Below are positions 24,242 to 34,376 of a stretch of DNA of 64,000 nt, one piece after another. The notes beneath the pieces are model-generated. The model had not been told where the DNA came from and did not search any database. It worked only from the letters and a program-made list of their open reading frames with translations. Position 1 is the stretch's first letter. Each line of letters begins with the position of its first letter. The stretch comes from QWOP01 sp003669605. GTDB taxonomy: Bacteria > Planctomycetota > Planctomycetia > Pirellulales > UBA1268. The stretch lies in NCBI GenBank assembly GCA_947481985.1, contig CANKIK010000006.1:1-64000 (forward strand), read 5' to 3'. The position numbers were made by a program, and so were the translations under genes.

Positions 24242-25504
24242 ATGGCCCACTCCGATCCGCACGCCTCCTCCGGCACCTCTCCTCCAGTGCCCTCCCGTGA
24301 TCCAGACGCTCTTCTGTTCCGAGGAGTGGGCGTGGGCCCATCCACCGCCGCGGTCCATGCCGGTGAGGCTCGCCAGAAGCCCGGTTTCTCGATCACCGAT
24401 CCCATCTTTGCATCGTCGACCTACACCTTCCCCGACACGCGGTCGATCGTCGAATTCATCGAGGAGAAGCAGTGCCGCGAAGAGTATGGGCGCTACGGTA
24501 ACCCAGGCGAGCGGGTGGTTGAGGAAAAACTCGCGGCGCTCGATGGCGGCGAGATGGCGGTGCTATTCGCCACCGGCATGGCAGCCTTGGTGGGGACGCT
24601 CATGGCCCACCTCAGCGCCGGTGAGGAGGTAGTGTTCTTTGATGAGTGCTACCACCGCAGCCGCGAGTTTTGCCGCCGGCACCTGACCCGCTTCGGGGTC
24701 GGTTTCCGCGAGGTGAAGACCGGCGACTATGCCGCCATGGAAGCGGCGATCACACCGCGAACCAAATTCCTGGTCAGCGAGTCCCCCACCAATCCCCACC
24801 TCTCGATCGTCGACTGCGCCGCCTTCGCCGACCTCGGCCGGCGGCACGGCGTGCTGACGCTTATCGATGCCACTCTCTGCACTCCCTACAACCTCCGGCC
24901 GCTGGAGTCGGGGGTCGACTTCGTGCTCCACTCGGCGACGAAGTATCTCGGTGGCCACAATGACCTGCTCGCAGGCGCCGTGGCCGGCTCCCGCGAACGA
25001 CTGGAGCCGGTGCGAAACCTCCGGGGGATCATGGGTGGGATCAATTCCCCGCATAATGCCTACCTCCTCGAGCGGGGTCTGAAGACCTTCGCCCTGCGGA
25101 TGGAGCGTCACAACTCCAACGGCTTAACAGTGGCCCGTTTCCTCGAATCACACCCCCGCGTGGAACGCGTCTTCTATCCCGGACTGGAGAGCCACCCCTA
25201 CCACGCCATCGCCGCCCGGACGATGTGCGGATACGGAGGCCTCGTCACCTTCCTTCTCAAGGATTCTGACTGGCAGCGGACTGCCCGGGTCGTCGATGCC
25301 GTCCGCATCCCGCGGATCGGCCCGAGCCTCGGGGGAGTCGAGTCGCTCATCGAGCAGCCGATGGTGATGAGTTACTGGAACTATTCCCCCGCTGAACGGC
25401 GATCGTTCGGCATTCCGGAGAACATGATCCGGCTGGCGTTGGGCATCGAGGACTCGGCCGATCTCGTGGCCGACCTCGGTCAGGCTCTCGACAGCACCGT
25501 CTGA
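24242..25504 (+). CDS. Cystathionine gamma-synthase-family PLP enzyme
   Basis: This is a fold type I PLP enzyme of the Cys/Met metabolism family, 420 residues. STAAVHAGEARQKPGFSITDPIF is the usual N-terminal start, YGRYGNPGERVVEEKLAALDGG follows the 'YxRxxNPT' region with Gly in place of Ser/Thr, ATGMAAL is the cofactor-phosphate loop, and HSATKYLGGHNDLL carries the PLP-binding Lys. Which reaction it performs (cystathionine gamma-synthase, beta/gamma-lyase or O-acylhomoserine sulfhydrylase) cannot be told reliably. The first 33 residues are a Ser/Pro-rich extension; the ATG at 24242 agrees with the promoter-like sequence about 40 bp upstream. It is monocistronic and preceded by a strong hairpin. 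Confidence 0.85.
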   Translation: MAHSDPHASSGTSPPVPSRDPDALLFRGVGVGPSTAAVHAGEARQKPGFSITDPIFASSTYTFPDTRSIVEFIEEKQCREEYGRYGNPGERVVEEKLAALDGGEMAVLFATGMAALVGTLMAHLSAGEEVVFFDECYHRSREFCRRHLTRFGVGFREVKTGDYAAMEAAITPRTKFLVSESPTNPHLSIVDCAAFADLGRRHGVLTLIDATLCTPYNLRPLESGVDFVLHSATKYLGGHNDLLAGAVAGSRERLEPVRNLRGIMGGINSPHNAYLLERGLKTFALRMERHNSNGLTVARFLESHPRVERVFYPGLESHPYHAIAARTMCGYGGLVTFLLKDSDWQRTARVVDAVRIPRIGPSLGGVESLIEQPMVMSYWNYSPAERRSFGIPENMIRLALGIEDSADLVADLGQALDSTV

Positions 25505-25846
25505 GAGTCGGAATGGCTGAGAGTCGGGCTGGAAAGCAGCGTTGATCCCCCAGCCCTCCCAGCCCAACGGAAGGCAGCGATCGGCCTCGTTTGACATTTT
25601 TTATCCGACAGACCTGGGCGCGGCAGACTCCCAAGCGAGTGTGCCGTTTTGCCGCAAAGTCCCCCGCGCTCCTCCATTTACCCCCATTGCGTCTCGGGAC
25701 GGCGCAATTCGGGAGGCGTGGGGGGCTTCTACGGATCGCGGCGATTTTCACGGAAGTTCCGGTCGAAAGGATGCCGATACCGAATCCGACTACAGAAACT
25801 CTGACGTCCCCCTTTCCGTCAGGTGTTGCTCTTCGGAGAAGTGTCC
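25505..25846. other. Intergenic leader of the DUF6666 gene
   Basis: I see no gene in this stretch. It contains TTGACA (25591-25596) followed by a T-rich run, a possible -35 box without a convincing -10 at 16-18 bp. It also contains a short inverted repeat CTGACG/CGTCAG (25801-25822) close to the DUF6666 start and a Shine-Dalgarno GGAG at 25835-25838. Base composition is less GC-rich than the flanking genes near 25590-25610. Confidence 0.4.
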
Positions 25847-27928
25847 ATGAACGTCGCGAACGGTTTCCGCCGGGTGATCAGTTTGGTACTCCTGGCCGTC
25901 AGTACGCTAGCGGCGAACGCCCAGGCGCAGTCCGGTGCTGATCGGGAGGCAGCCGATGCCGCAGCCGCTTTGCGTTGGGCGCCGCACCGAGCAGCCGCAA
26001 CGGTGACGGAATCTGGCCCGACTCCCACCGCCCCGGCAACTCTCGAGCCGGTGCCGATGGAGGATCAGGAGCTGGCCGCCGACATGGTGGAGAGCCAACA
26101 GCCCCCCCTGACGCGGGCCCCAGCGAGTTATCGCCTCCCAGGCCCCCGGACAGCCCCAGACGCCGCGGCTGGCGCTGGCATGCCTCGTCGCAGCGTTCGC
26201 GCTGCTCCTCAACCCGGCCGTGGGGCCCCCGAGCGACCGACCGACGGATCGCGACTTCCGCCTGCGCAAAACCGCGCTCCCGGAGCGCCACGCGGCACCG
26301 CTGCGGGCGACGGCGAAACGTCGCTGTTTGCCATGAACTTCTTCCGCGTTCCTCAAGGGGACGTCGGCCGACCGATTCTCGCCCGTGAGATCGCCCCGCA
26401 GCGGGGAGCGGTTCGTCCTGCGGCCGCCAGCGGCGGAGAATCGTTCCGCCCCAGTCCGCGGCAAGTCGGGGTCAACAACCCGCGGCTCGCTATGGCACCG
26501 GAGGTTGGCTCGTCGGTGATGTCGCGTCCGCCGACGTCCTCGATGCCACGGGCGCGGGTTCCCGCCCGCCGCGTCGCCAACCAGCCGACCCCCGCTGGCG
26601 AGCTGCCGTCCCCCACAAGCCTGCCCGCCGAATCCTCCCCACGCTCCCGTGGACCGGTGACGATGGGCACTCCTCCACCGGCGATGGAGGACATGGCTGG
26701 CGATGGCGAGCTGTCGTTCGGAGGCTCCGCGGGGGACCTCGGATTCGGCGACATGCCGATGAACATGGGTGACGGCGGAATGTCCGACCCGACGCTTGGC
26801 GACCCGTCGTTCGGTGGCTACGAAGGTGGCTACGGCGATGGCTACGAAGGCGGCTACGAGGGTGGCTACGGCGACGATGGGATGTATGGCGATGCCGGCA
26901 GGCAGAGGGGAATGAGGCGTGCGCCGCAAACCTGGAGCGGCGACTACCAGCTCCACATTCCGTCCTTCTTCGACGACCCCTACGCCTGCGAGGACAACGA
27001 AGCGTGTCCTGGCTGCTCACCAATCTGGGATCAGGATGGCCGGATCTGCGCCTACATGCGGCGTTTCGGCCGGCCCTACTACGGCTGGCGGTGGTATCGC
27101 GATTTCACTGCCAGCGCCGGCGTGACGTCGTTTCAGAACACCAGCGACCTCGGTATCCATGGCAACTTTGGCTTCAACGAGTACGCCAACTGGGCGATGC
27201 CGTTTTGGAATGCCTTCGGCGTTGGCTGGCAGATGGGCATCCGCGGAGTCCAGGCTGATTTCCAACCCACCCAGGTCCGAGCCGCCAATGGCAACACCAT
27301 CTTCAACAACCAGGCTCGCAACCAAGTCTTCTTCACCACCGGATTCTTCACCCGGGCCTTCGAGGGGCGTGGAATCCAGGGAGGAGCGGTGTGGGACTAC
27401 CTCCAGAACAACTGGTACGACACCTCAGACCTGAGCCAGGTGCGTGGCGAGTTGAGTTACGTCTGGGGCTACCATGAGTTCGGTGTCTGGGGCGCCTACA
27501 ACACGTCGAACTCCGATGGGATTTTCGTCAACGGTTCCCGCGCCCTCACCTACCACGACACCCTCGACGTGTACACCGGCTTCTACCGGCTGCAATTCGG
27601 CGATGCCAATGAGATGAAGATCTGGGGCGGGGTGACCGGCCAAGGGGACACCATCGTTGGAACCCTCGTTCGGGCACCGATGTCCCGCAGCTTGGCCCTT
27701 GAGGGGACGTTCACCTATCTCATCCCGCGGACGGCAAACACCGTCACGCTGCCAGCCGGCGGTTCGGTGAACTACTCCGAGCAAGCCTGGAACGTGTCGA
27801 CAAACCTCGTCTGGTACCCGGCCTGTCGGGCCCGCCGCAGCCTGGCGAGCCCCTATCGTCCGCTGTTCGAAGTGGCCGACAACGGCAGCATGATCCAGGC
27901 CATCACGGTCACCAGAACGAAGCGCTGA
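25847..27928 (+). CDS. Planctomycete secreted protein, DUF6666-like C-terminal domain
   Basis: The 693-residue protein has a signal peptide (residues 1-28, ending ANAQAQ). A long Pro/Ala/Arg-rich low-complexity region to about residue 320 follows, then a Gly/Tyr repeat with period about 4-5 (GGYGDGYEGGYEGGYGDD), then a C-terminal domain of about 330 residues. That domain starts with a Cys cluster (DPYACEDNEACPGCSPIW), then YYGWRWYRDFTASAGVTSFQ, and has the alternating pattern of an outer-membrane-type beta-barrel up to a C-terminal VTRTKR. This domain resembles the planctomycete-specific DUF6666 family, of unknown function. A GGAG site 8 nt before the ATG at 25847 supports the start. A clear intrinsic terminator follows the stop, so it is monocistronic. 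Confidence 0.72.
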   Translation: MNVANGFRRVISLVLLAVSTLAANAQAQSGADREAADAAAALRWAPHRAAATVTESGPTPTAPATLEPVPMEDQELAADMVESQQPPLTRAPASYRLPGPRTAPDAAAGAGMPRRSVRAAPQPGRGAPERPTDGSRLPPAQNRAPGAPRGTAAGDGETSLFAMNFFRVPQGDVGRPILAREIAPQRGAVRPAAASGGESFRPSPRQVGVNNPRLAMAPEVGSSVMSRPPTSSMPRARVPARRVANQPTPAGELPSPTSLPAESSPRSRGPVTMGTPPPAMEDMAGDGELSFGGSAGDLGFGDMPMNMGDGGMSDPTLGDPSFGGYEGGYGDGYEGGYEGGYGDDGMYGDAGRQRGMRRAPQTWSGDYQLHIPSFFDDPYACEDNEACPGCSPIWDQDGRICAYMRRFGRPYYGWRWYRDFTASAGVTSFQNTSDLGIHGNFGFNEYANWAMPFWNAFGVGWQMGIRGVQADFQPTQVRAANGNTIFNNQARNQVFFTTGFFTRAFEGRGIQGGAVWDYLQNNWYDTSDLSQVRGELSYVWGYHEFGVWGAYNTSNSDGIFVNGSRALTYHDTLDVYTGFYRLQFGDANEMKIWGGVTGQGDTIVGTLVRAPMSRSLALEGTFTYLIPRTANTVTLPAGGSVNYSEQAWNVSTNLVWYPACRARRSLASPYRPLFEVADNGSMIQAITVTRTKR

Positions 27929-27935
27929 CATCCCC

Positions 27936-27973
27936 GCCCGCGGGAGCCCCGGCCACTGGCCCGTGGGCTTTTT
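27936..27973 (+). terminator. Intrinsic terminator after the DUF6666 gene
   Basis: GCCCGCGGG (27936-27944) pairs with CCCGTGGGC (27960-27968) through nine base pairs including one G-U, and TTTTT (27969-27973) follows directly. It lies 8 bp after the stop codon. This is the clearest rho-independent terminator in the window. Confidence 0.8.
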
Positions 27974-28078
27974 ACGGCCAGAGGGCCCCTGCCGCAGAGG
28001 ATGATGTTTCTGGTATCCTGCCTGGGTCTTGGGCTCCCACGAACCGAGCCCGCACGTCCCCAGGAAAGTCACCCCCCC

Positions 28079-30316
28079 ATGCCGGAATCAAACGATCCGT
28101 GGGCTTCGCTCGCCGACAACCTTGGCGCCGGATCGGCGCCGGAGCCGGCTCAGCCCTCCCGCCCGACCACACCGCCGCCCCGCCGGCCTGAGGCGCGGAA
28201 ACCGGCCGCGGCGGCCCCGCCCCTCCCCTCTGCCGACTGGGGGGACATCGTGTCGGGACTGGGCCTGCAGCCCGATGCTCCCCCTCCACCGAGAGCCAGT
28301 TCCCCTCCCAGGCCTGCGGCGGCCGTTCCACCTGCTCCTCCGACGCAGCGCCCCGAGCAAGGTGCGGCTGATCGCGGACAATCGGAATTCGACTTCGATT
28401 TTCGTCCCCCCGCGGAGCGATCTGGGGCTGACAGGGGGAGCGAGCGCCCCGCGGCCCGCCGTGACGACACCGTCCGCGACACCGCGGACCGAGACAATCC
28501 CCCCCGCAGTGGCGAGGCACGGCAGGACCAGGGGCGCCGGGACGACTCCCGCGGCCGCCGCGACGGGCGGGGACGCGGTGACAACCGCGGCGGCGGTGAA
28601 GCGCGGGTTGGCGGCGAACCGCCCCGTGATCAGCGGCGCCGCGATGATTCCGCAGGGCGATCGGAAGAGCGTCGCGTTGATCTCGGCGACCAGCCATCCA
28701 GCGAGCGGCGGCCTTCCTCCACCGAGCGGGTTGCGTTGGAACGTGGCTCGGACGACCGCAGGCATGGGGACGACACGGCGGGCGTGGCCGCGGGCGATCG
28801 GGACGGAAGTGGACAGACTTCCGGCGTCCCCCGCGAGGGAGGTGCCGAGGAGCCCCGTCGTGGCCGTCGGCGCCGCGGCAGACGCGGCGGGCGTGGCCGC
28901 GGGGGCCGCGAGCGTGGCCCCGAGGATGCTCGTGCTGATGGCGTCCGCCCCGAGGGCGCCCGCGGTGATGATGATCCAGTCCCGGGGCGCAGCGGTTACC
29001 TCGATTCCGGGGACGATCTTGGTCCGGAAGCTGGGGTTAGCCGGGAACACGATCGCGATCGAGAGCCATCCCGACCGGCTCGGCGTGAGCCAGCTTCCGG
29101 CCGCAGTTCTCCCCCTGAGGGGCGTGCCCGCCAGGACGAACGGAGCGACCGGGATGAACGTGGCGACCGGGAGCGCCCGCGGCGGACAGCGAGTCCGCAG
29201 ACGCCGCGCCCCCCCGTTGAGAACCGGGAGGATGCTTGGGGCGGGATTGATCTTGGCCCCCCGACAACCGCTCGGGCAGTCGACGGAGGTTCCCTCGACG
29301 ATGAGAGGCTGCCGCTCGGTGAAGGACGTCGTGAAGGAGATGCGGGGAGCGAGACTCTCGACGGCGACGATCTCTCTGGCCGCCGTCGGCGACGGCGTGG
29401 CCGCCGTGGTGGCCGCCGTCGCAACTCTGCCAACCGGGAACGACTCCGCGAGGAACGACTCTCGACCGAGGGGGACGGGGCGGGCGGCGCTGACGCTGGT
29501 GTGGCCGATCGTGGCGTTGAAGACCTGCACGATGACGACGGCCTGCCGACGGGCTATGGCCGACCAACCACACCGCGAGCCGATGGTTTGCGCAGTGGAG
29601 ATGAAGGCGGTTCCCAGGGTGCTGCTGGCGGTTCCCAGGGTGCTGCTGGCGGTTCCCAGGGTACTGCTGGCGGTTCCCAGGGTACTGCTGGCAGAGGCGG
29701 AGAAAGACGGAGCGAAACCGGCCGTGCGGCCGAAGGAGAGGCCCGTGGCCGGCGGCGGCGGCGGGGCGGTGACCGCCGTGACGATGCCGGCACAAGGCCG
29801 GCCCGTTCAGGAGCCAGCACAGGCCCCCGGACCGGAACGAGCACTGGAGCCCAGACTGGTACCAGTTCTGGAGGCGAGGGGTCGGAAAGCGGCGGGCGTG
29901 GGCGTTCGTCGCGGCGCCGTGGCAGCGGCAGCGGCAGCAGTAGCAGCAGCGGCAGCAGCAGCGGTGGGCGGAGTCGACGGCCTGAACCTGAACTGCGTCC
30001 CACTTCAAGCCTCTCCCGGGGCCGTCGCGATGACTTCGCTCCGGTTGCCGGAGGGTACGACGAAGACGACGAGGGGCTTGATTTCCTCGGCATTGAGGAT
30101 GCCAACCGGGATGACCAACCACGCCGTGAACAACGGCGTCAGGATGACGACGATGACGTGCTCGCCGAAAGCGGCCTCAACACGGTGACTGATGTCCCCA
30201 GTTGGGTCGAAGCGATCGGCATCGTGATTGCCGGCAACCTCGACGCCCGAAACCGCCCCCCGCGCAGTGACGAAAACGACCGGGGCCGTCGTGACAACAA
30301 TCGCGGCGGGCGTTGA
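28079..30316 (+). CDS. Large RGG-rich intrinsically disordered protein
   Basis: The 745-residue protein is almost wholly low complexity: a Pro/Ala-rich N-terminal quarter, then Asp/Arg/Gly-rich sequence with many RGG, RGR and RRGRR clusters (RRRRGRRGGRGRGGRERG), an imperfect heptad repeat GGSQGAA/GGSQGTA and a Ser/Gly-rich stretch. Two short ends look conserved rather than random: MPESNDPWASLADNLGA at the N-terminus and VPSWVEAIGIVIAGNLDARN near the C-terminus, the latter able to form a helix. Such composition suggests RNA binding or condensate formation, comparable to the N-terminus of Rho encoded nearby, but no function is known. AGGAAAG 10 nt upstream supports the ATG at 28079. It follows a terminator, so it has its own promoter. 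Confidence 0.72.
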   Translation: MPESNDPWASLADNLGAGSAPEPAQPSRPTTPPPRRPEARKPAAAAPPLPSADWGDIVSGLGLQPDAPPPPRASSPPRPAAAVPPAPPTQRPEQGAADRGQSEFDFDFRPPAERSGADRGSERPAARRDDTVRDTADRDNPPRSGEARQDQGRRDDSRGRRDGRGRGDNRGGGEARVGGEPPRDQRRRDDSAGRSEERRVDLGDQPSSERRPSSTERVALERGSDDRRHGDDTAGVAAGDRDGSGQTSGVPREGGAEEPRRGRRRRGRRGGRGRGGRERGPEDARADGVRPEGARGDDDPVPGRSGYLDSGDDLGPEAGVSREHDRDREPSRPARREPASGRSSPPEGRARQDERSDRDERGDRERPRRTASPQTPRPPVENREDAWGGIDLGPPTTARAVDGGSLDDERLPLGEGRREGDAGSETLDGDDLSGRRRRRRGRRGGRRRNSANRERLREERLSTEGDGAGGADAGVADRGVEDLHDDDGLPTGYGRPTTPRADGLRSGDEGGSQGAAGGSQGAAGGSQGTAGGSQGTAGRGGERRSETGRAAEGEARGRRRRRGGDRRDDAGTRPARSGASTGPRTGTSTGAQTGTSSGGEGSESGGRGRSSRRRGSGSGSSSSSGSSSGGRSRRPEPELRPTSSLSRGRRDDFAPVAGGYDEDDEGLDFLGIEDANRDDQPRREQRRQDDDDDVLAESGLNTVTDVPSWVEAIGIVIAGNLDARNRPPRSDENDRGRRDNNRGGR
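29609..29692 (+). repeat. Four 21-bp tandem repeats inside the RGG-rich gene
   Basis: The unit GGTTCCCAGGGTGCTGCTGG plus C is repeated four times (29609, 29630, 29651, 29672). Copies three and four differ by one base (GTACTG for GTGCTG). It encodes GSQGAAG or GSQGTAG and stays in frame, so copy number can change without breaking the protein. The near identity points to recent duplication. Confidence 0.9.
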
Positions 30317-30334
30317 CGGCCTGCCGTCGACGGC

Positions 30335-31078
30335 TCACTTCATCGAGATCGTCCGCGCCAGCGGCTTGAGGATCTGCTCGACTACACAGCTGTCGACCAC
30401 GTCCTGAGCAATCTGCGCCAAACGGTTGACTGCATCCACATAGGATGTCTGGGGGTCCAGGCTGCCATACTGCCGCGCCGTGACATAGACGCTCAACTGC
30501 TCCTCGGCGAAATCGCCGGTGCGAACCTGGAAGGCGTTGGTCCTCGTCTCGGTGCTGATCCGAACCTGGACGCGACAGTCTTCGTCGAGCGAAACCGTTA
30601 ACGAGGGCTCGTAGTTAATCACCCGCCCTCCGGGGATCTCGGCCACCTTATCGAGTGCCAATCCCACTCCCAACGCCTCGGCAAGGAGCGCGTTGTGATT
30701 TCCCCGGTAGGCAAAGTCAAACCCGAACAGCAAGTCGAGCGCCTCGCAGTCAAGCGGGCTGATGGATAACAGCGGGGGCGCTAGGTCAAGGATCAGGCGG
30801 TGCTGGTCAAGAACGGACTCCAGCGAGGAGGGATTGACGTGGCCGGAACAGAGCCGCTTGGACTCGACGGCTGCCCAGCGATACCTCCCCTGCTCCTTGT
30901 CCTCCTCGAGGACGAAATCCCGCTTGTCGCGGCAATAAAACTTCCGCATCGTGGGATAAGTCTTCTGGACACGCTCGAAGAAGTGGAGGATCGTGTCCCT
31001 CTGGGAAGGGAGTTCCATCTCCGTGGCCAGGTTCATGTTCACGTAAAAGTCGTCGGCCAGCGACGCGTAGGGCGTCAT
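30335..31078 (-). CDS. Conserved planctomycete hypothetical protein
   Basis: I do not recognise a named family. The 247-residue product has no signal peptide or membrane helix. The N-terminal half is rich in charged and aromatic residues (MNLATEMELPSQRDTILHFF, FYCRDKRDFVLEEDKEQGRY), the centre has SISPLDCEALDLLFGFDFAY followed by RGNHNALLAEALG, and the C-terminal half alternates strands and ends in a helix (RLAQIAQDVVDSCVVEQIL). The aromatic/acidic LLFGFDFAYRGNHN segment looks like a conserved functional core. I recall similar proteins only from planctomycetes, which needs a search. A very good sigma70-like promoter lies 37 bp upstream, so it is likely well expressed and monocistronic; it is convergent with the RGG-rich gene. 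Confidence 0.75.
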   Translation of the reverse strand: MTPYASLADDFYVNMNLATEMELPSQRDTILHFFERVQKTYPTMRKFYCRDKRDFVLEEDKEQGRYRWAAVESKRLCSGHVNPSSLESVLDQHRLILDLAPPLLSISPLDCEALDLLFGFDFAYRGNHNALLAEALGVGLALDKVAEIPGGRVINYEPSLTVSLDEDCRVQVRISTETRTNAFQVRTGDFAEEQLSVYVTARQYGSLDPQTSYVDAVNRLAQIAQDVVDSCVVEQILKPLARTISMK

Positions 31079-31114
31079 TCGTGTTCACTCCGAGGCGGAA
31101 AGGTCCAGAAAACG

Positions 31115-31144
31115 AATATACGACCGGTCCGAAGAACATGTCAA
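31115..31144 (-). promoter_or_regulatory. Sigma70-like promoter of the conserved hypothetical
   Basis: On the minus strand TTGACA (31144-31139) and TATATT (31120-31115) are separated by 18 bp. The -35 is a perfect match and the -10 differs from TATAAT at one position. The predicted transcript begins about 30 nt before the ATG at 31078. It is the best promoter match I found in the window. Confidence 0.7.
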
Positions 31145-31385
31145 AATGGCGGGAATGAACGATGAGGGGGACTTTTCCGGCGATCTCGGGACCGTCGAGT
31201 TCCTTCGCTGGATTTCTAGTTGATGCAGGCGCATAATCCTCCCCCAGATTCGCACTTCGGCTCCGCCCCCTTGCCCTTTGAGCGTTCAAGACCGCCCGCC
31301 CGATTTGCAGGCCATTCCTCCACTGCCCGCTGGATGCCACGCTCCCCACTGACCAAGCACCCCCACCCGTTCCAGGCAGCGTTCC

Positions 31386-31592
31386 ATGGCCACGTCGATC
31401 GACTCCGCTCGCTTTCCGGAGGCTCGCGTGAGCATCGAGAGACGCAGCGACGGAGCGATCGTGGTCCGGGTGAAGTCCGATGGCCAAGGAGAGGCGCAAC
31501 TGCCAGACGCAGTATTCGCTTTCCGTTGCGGGGATCCGCAGTACGCCTACTGGCTTGAACGGCTCAACGCAGCCAGCAACATCGGGCAATAA
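31386..31592 (+). CDS. Small hypothetical protein
   Basis: A 68-residue ORF in the gap between two minus-strand genes. The sequence looks protein-like, with a beta-rich centre (ARVSIERRSDGAIVVRVKSD) and an aromatic C-terminal part (VFAFRCGDPQYAYWLERLNA). Codon third positions are GC-rich like the neighbours. There is no signal peptide, membrane helix or recognised family. No strong ribosome-binding site is visible, but many genes here lack one. An overlapping frame from 31220 is poorer in composition and I left it out. Confidence 0.5.
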   Translation: MATSIDSARFPEARVSIERRSDGAIVVRVKSDGQGEAQLPDAVFAFRCGDPQYAYWLERLNAASNIGQ

Positions 31593-31619
31593 GTCCATCC
31601 GGCAGGTGAAAAGCCCGCT

Positions 31620-31634
31620 GTTCCTGTCAGGAAC
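31620..31634. other. Palindrome between convergent genes upstream of rho 3' end
   Basis: GTTCCTG-T-CAGGAAC is a perfect 7-bp inverted repeat around one base, lying 28 bp after the small ORF and about 70 bp from the rho stop. There is no T-run. It may be a weak bidirectional terminator or an operator-like site. Confidence 0.3.
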
Positions 31635-31704
31635 GGATCCTTTCGAAACGGTCTCTGTGGACTCTCGTTCCCCGCGGACCGATCCGTCCTTCTTGTGGGA
31701 ATAA

Positions 31705-33156
<1,452 letters not shown>

Positions 33157-34376
33157 AGCTGCAACACACTTTTCTGAGGAACGTTCGCATGCCCCCGCCC
33201 ACGGCAGGGGATCACGCCGGCCGGCCTCAAGGCGCCGGCCCGTCATCACCAGGGATACTCGGTAATGGGGACCACTCGACACGAAGCACGACGGTCAACT
33301 GTTCTGGCCGATCCAAAACAACACAGTCAGGGATTACCCGGATAACCGGGCTGTATGACCATCCCCAAAAAACATTTCGGGAAACATCTCGGGAACATTG
33401 TCCAGCCAGCGTTGAGCCATCCGGCGGCGGATCCGCGTGGGGTGAGAGCGCCTCAAAAAGGCAGCAAGGGTCACCCGGCGACCAAACCGGTCTATCCGGA
33501 GGAGTCAGCGAGAGAGAGACGAAATCCAACTTTGGTGGTACCACCAGTCGACGATGAGGTCACTGGTGTGGATTAGTGATGGCGGATGTCCCGATCAAGC
33601 CACGCATGAGCACGCATGAGCACAGCAAGCCAAGCATGTGAGCACACCAAGACCTGACGCCACCCTTAAAAAGCCCCCGTGACAGGCACTTGCCCAACAA
33701 GCCCCATGGAAATCCCCCATGGAAATCACCAGTGGGCGCCCCAAGGGAAATAGACGCGGAACAGCCCCACTGAGGGATGAAATCCGATCGATCATCCCCC
33801 GGAACGTGTCAGCAACCAGCACTGTCAGAAAACAACACTGCAACAAACCCTGCCGCACAGGCGTTGCCCGCAACCGATCGCACTGGCTCGCTCACAAAGA
33901 AACAAGCCGTTGATCGAAACCGGAATCGGACAGGAAAACCCTGACCGGACCGGAAGCAGGAACGGTCCGTGCAACGGACCAGTTTCCATTCAATCCAGCG
34001 GGAACACCCGGCTGGGAATATCTCTGCGGCCCAGGTTTCCTGGAATTTCCCTGGAGTCCCAGGAAACTGACCCAGCAAGCCCATGCTGCAAACGATGACA
34101 ACAGTATCCGGAGCGTCGTTCGGTGTGTCAAGCCACCAGCCATATCGATCTGGGGCAATACCCGGGCACGGCGAACCAAAAGCGGCCTCATCGCGTCACC
34201 TCGCCTGTCGGCTTGAAGCCTGGTAGCCCGGGGGATTGAGGCGGGATGGAAAGAGCGGCCGGCAGAAGAACCGGAAAATCGATGCGACTTCCCCATGCCA
34301 ATCGACCGATACAGATCGGGATGACCGGCACCGCTCCCGGGACCGGCATCACCTCCCGACCGAGGCTCCTGTTGCC
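33157..34376. other. 1.2-kb non-coding region between rho and the thioredoxin-fold gene
   Basis: I find no supportable gene in this divergent region. ORFs are short, with skewed composition and no start signal. It is visibly less GC-rich than flanking genes and contains several structures. These are a CCCGG-ATAA-CCGGG hairpin near 33330-33350, the 12-bp palindrome GGTGGTACCACC (33534-33545), tandem CACGCATGAG copies near 33600-33625, a direct repeat CCCATGGAAATC near 33705-33728 and a hairpin at 34035-34067. A long leader for rho, small RNAs or a decayed gene are all possible. Confidence 0.55.
34035..34067. other. Hairpin in the rho-distal intergenic region
   Basis: GTTTCCTGG (34035-34043) and CCAGGAAAC (34059-34067) form a perfect 9-bp stem around a 15-nt loop that itself contains CCCTGG. 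No T-run follows on either strand, so it is not a classical terminator. It could be part of a structured RNA or an operator. Confidence 0.4.

Noticed and set aside
28088..29530. 480-residue minus-strand ORF opposite the RGG-rich gene
   Set aside because: It is Ala/Thr/Pro-rich with no start signal. The plus-strand frame has a ribosome-binding site, plausible conserved ends and in-frame repeats.
29609..29692. Tandem 21-mers as a CRISPR-like array
   Set aside because: Units are contiguous without spacers and in frame inside a coding region.
28029..30188. 719-residue plus-strand ORF in another frame across the RGG-rich gene
   Set aside because: Composition is shadow-like; the 28079 frame has better start and end motifs. 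This is the locus where I am least sure which frame is coding, but the rejected one has no recognisable feature.
33600..33625. Tandem CACGCATGAG as a possible CRISPR or iteron
   Set aside because: Only two short copies, no spacers, no nearby Cas or replication gene.
33595..34084. Short ORFs in the rho-upstream gap (64-92 residues on both strands)
   Set aside because: Cys/Ser-rich or Arg-rich random-looking translations, no ribosome-binding site and no homology that I recognise.
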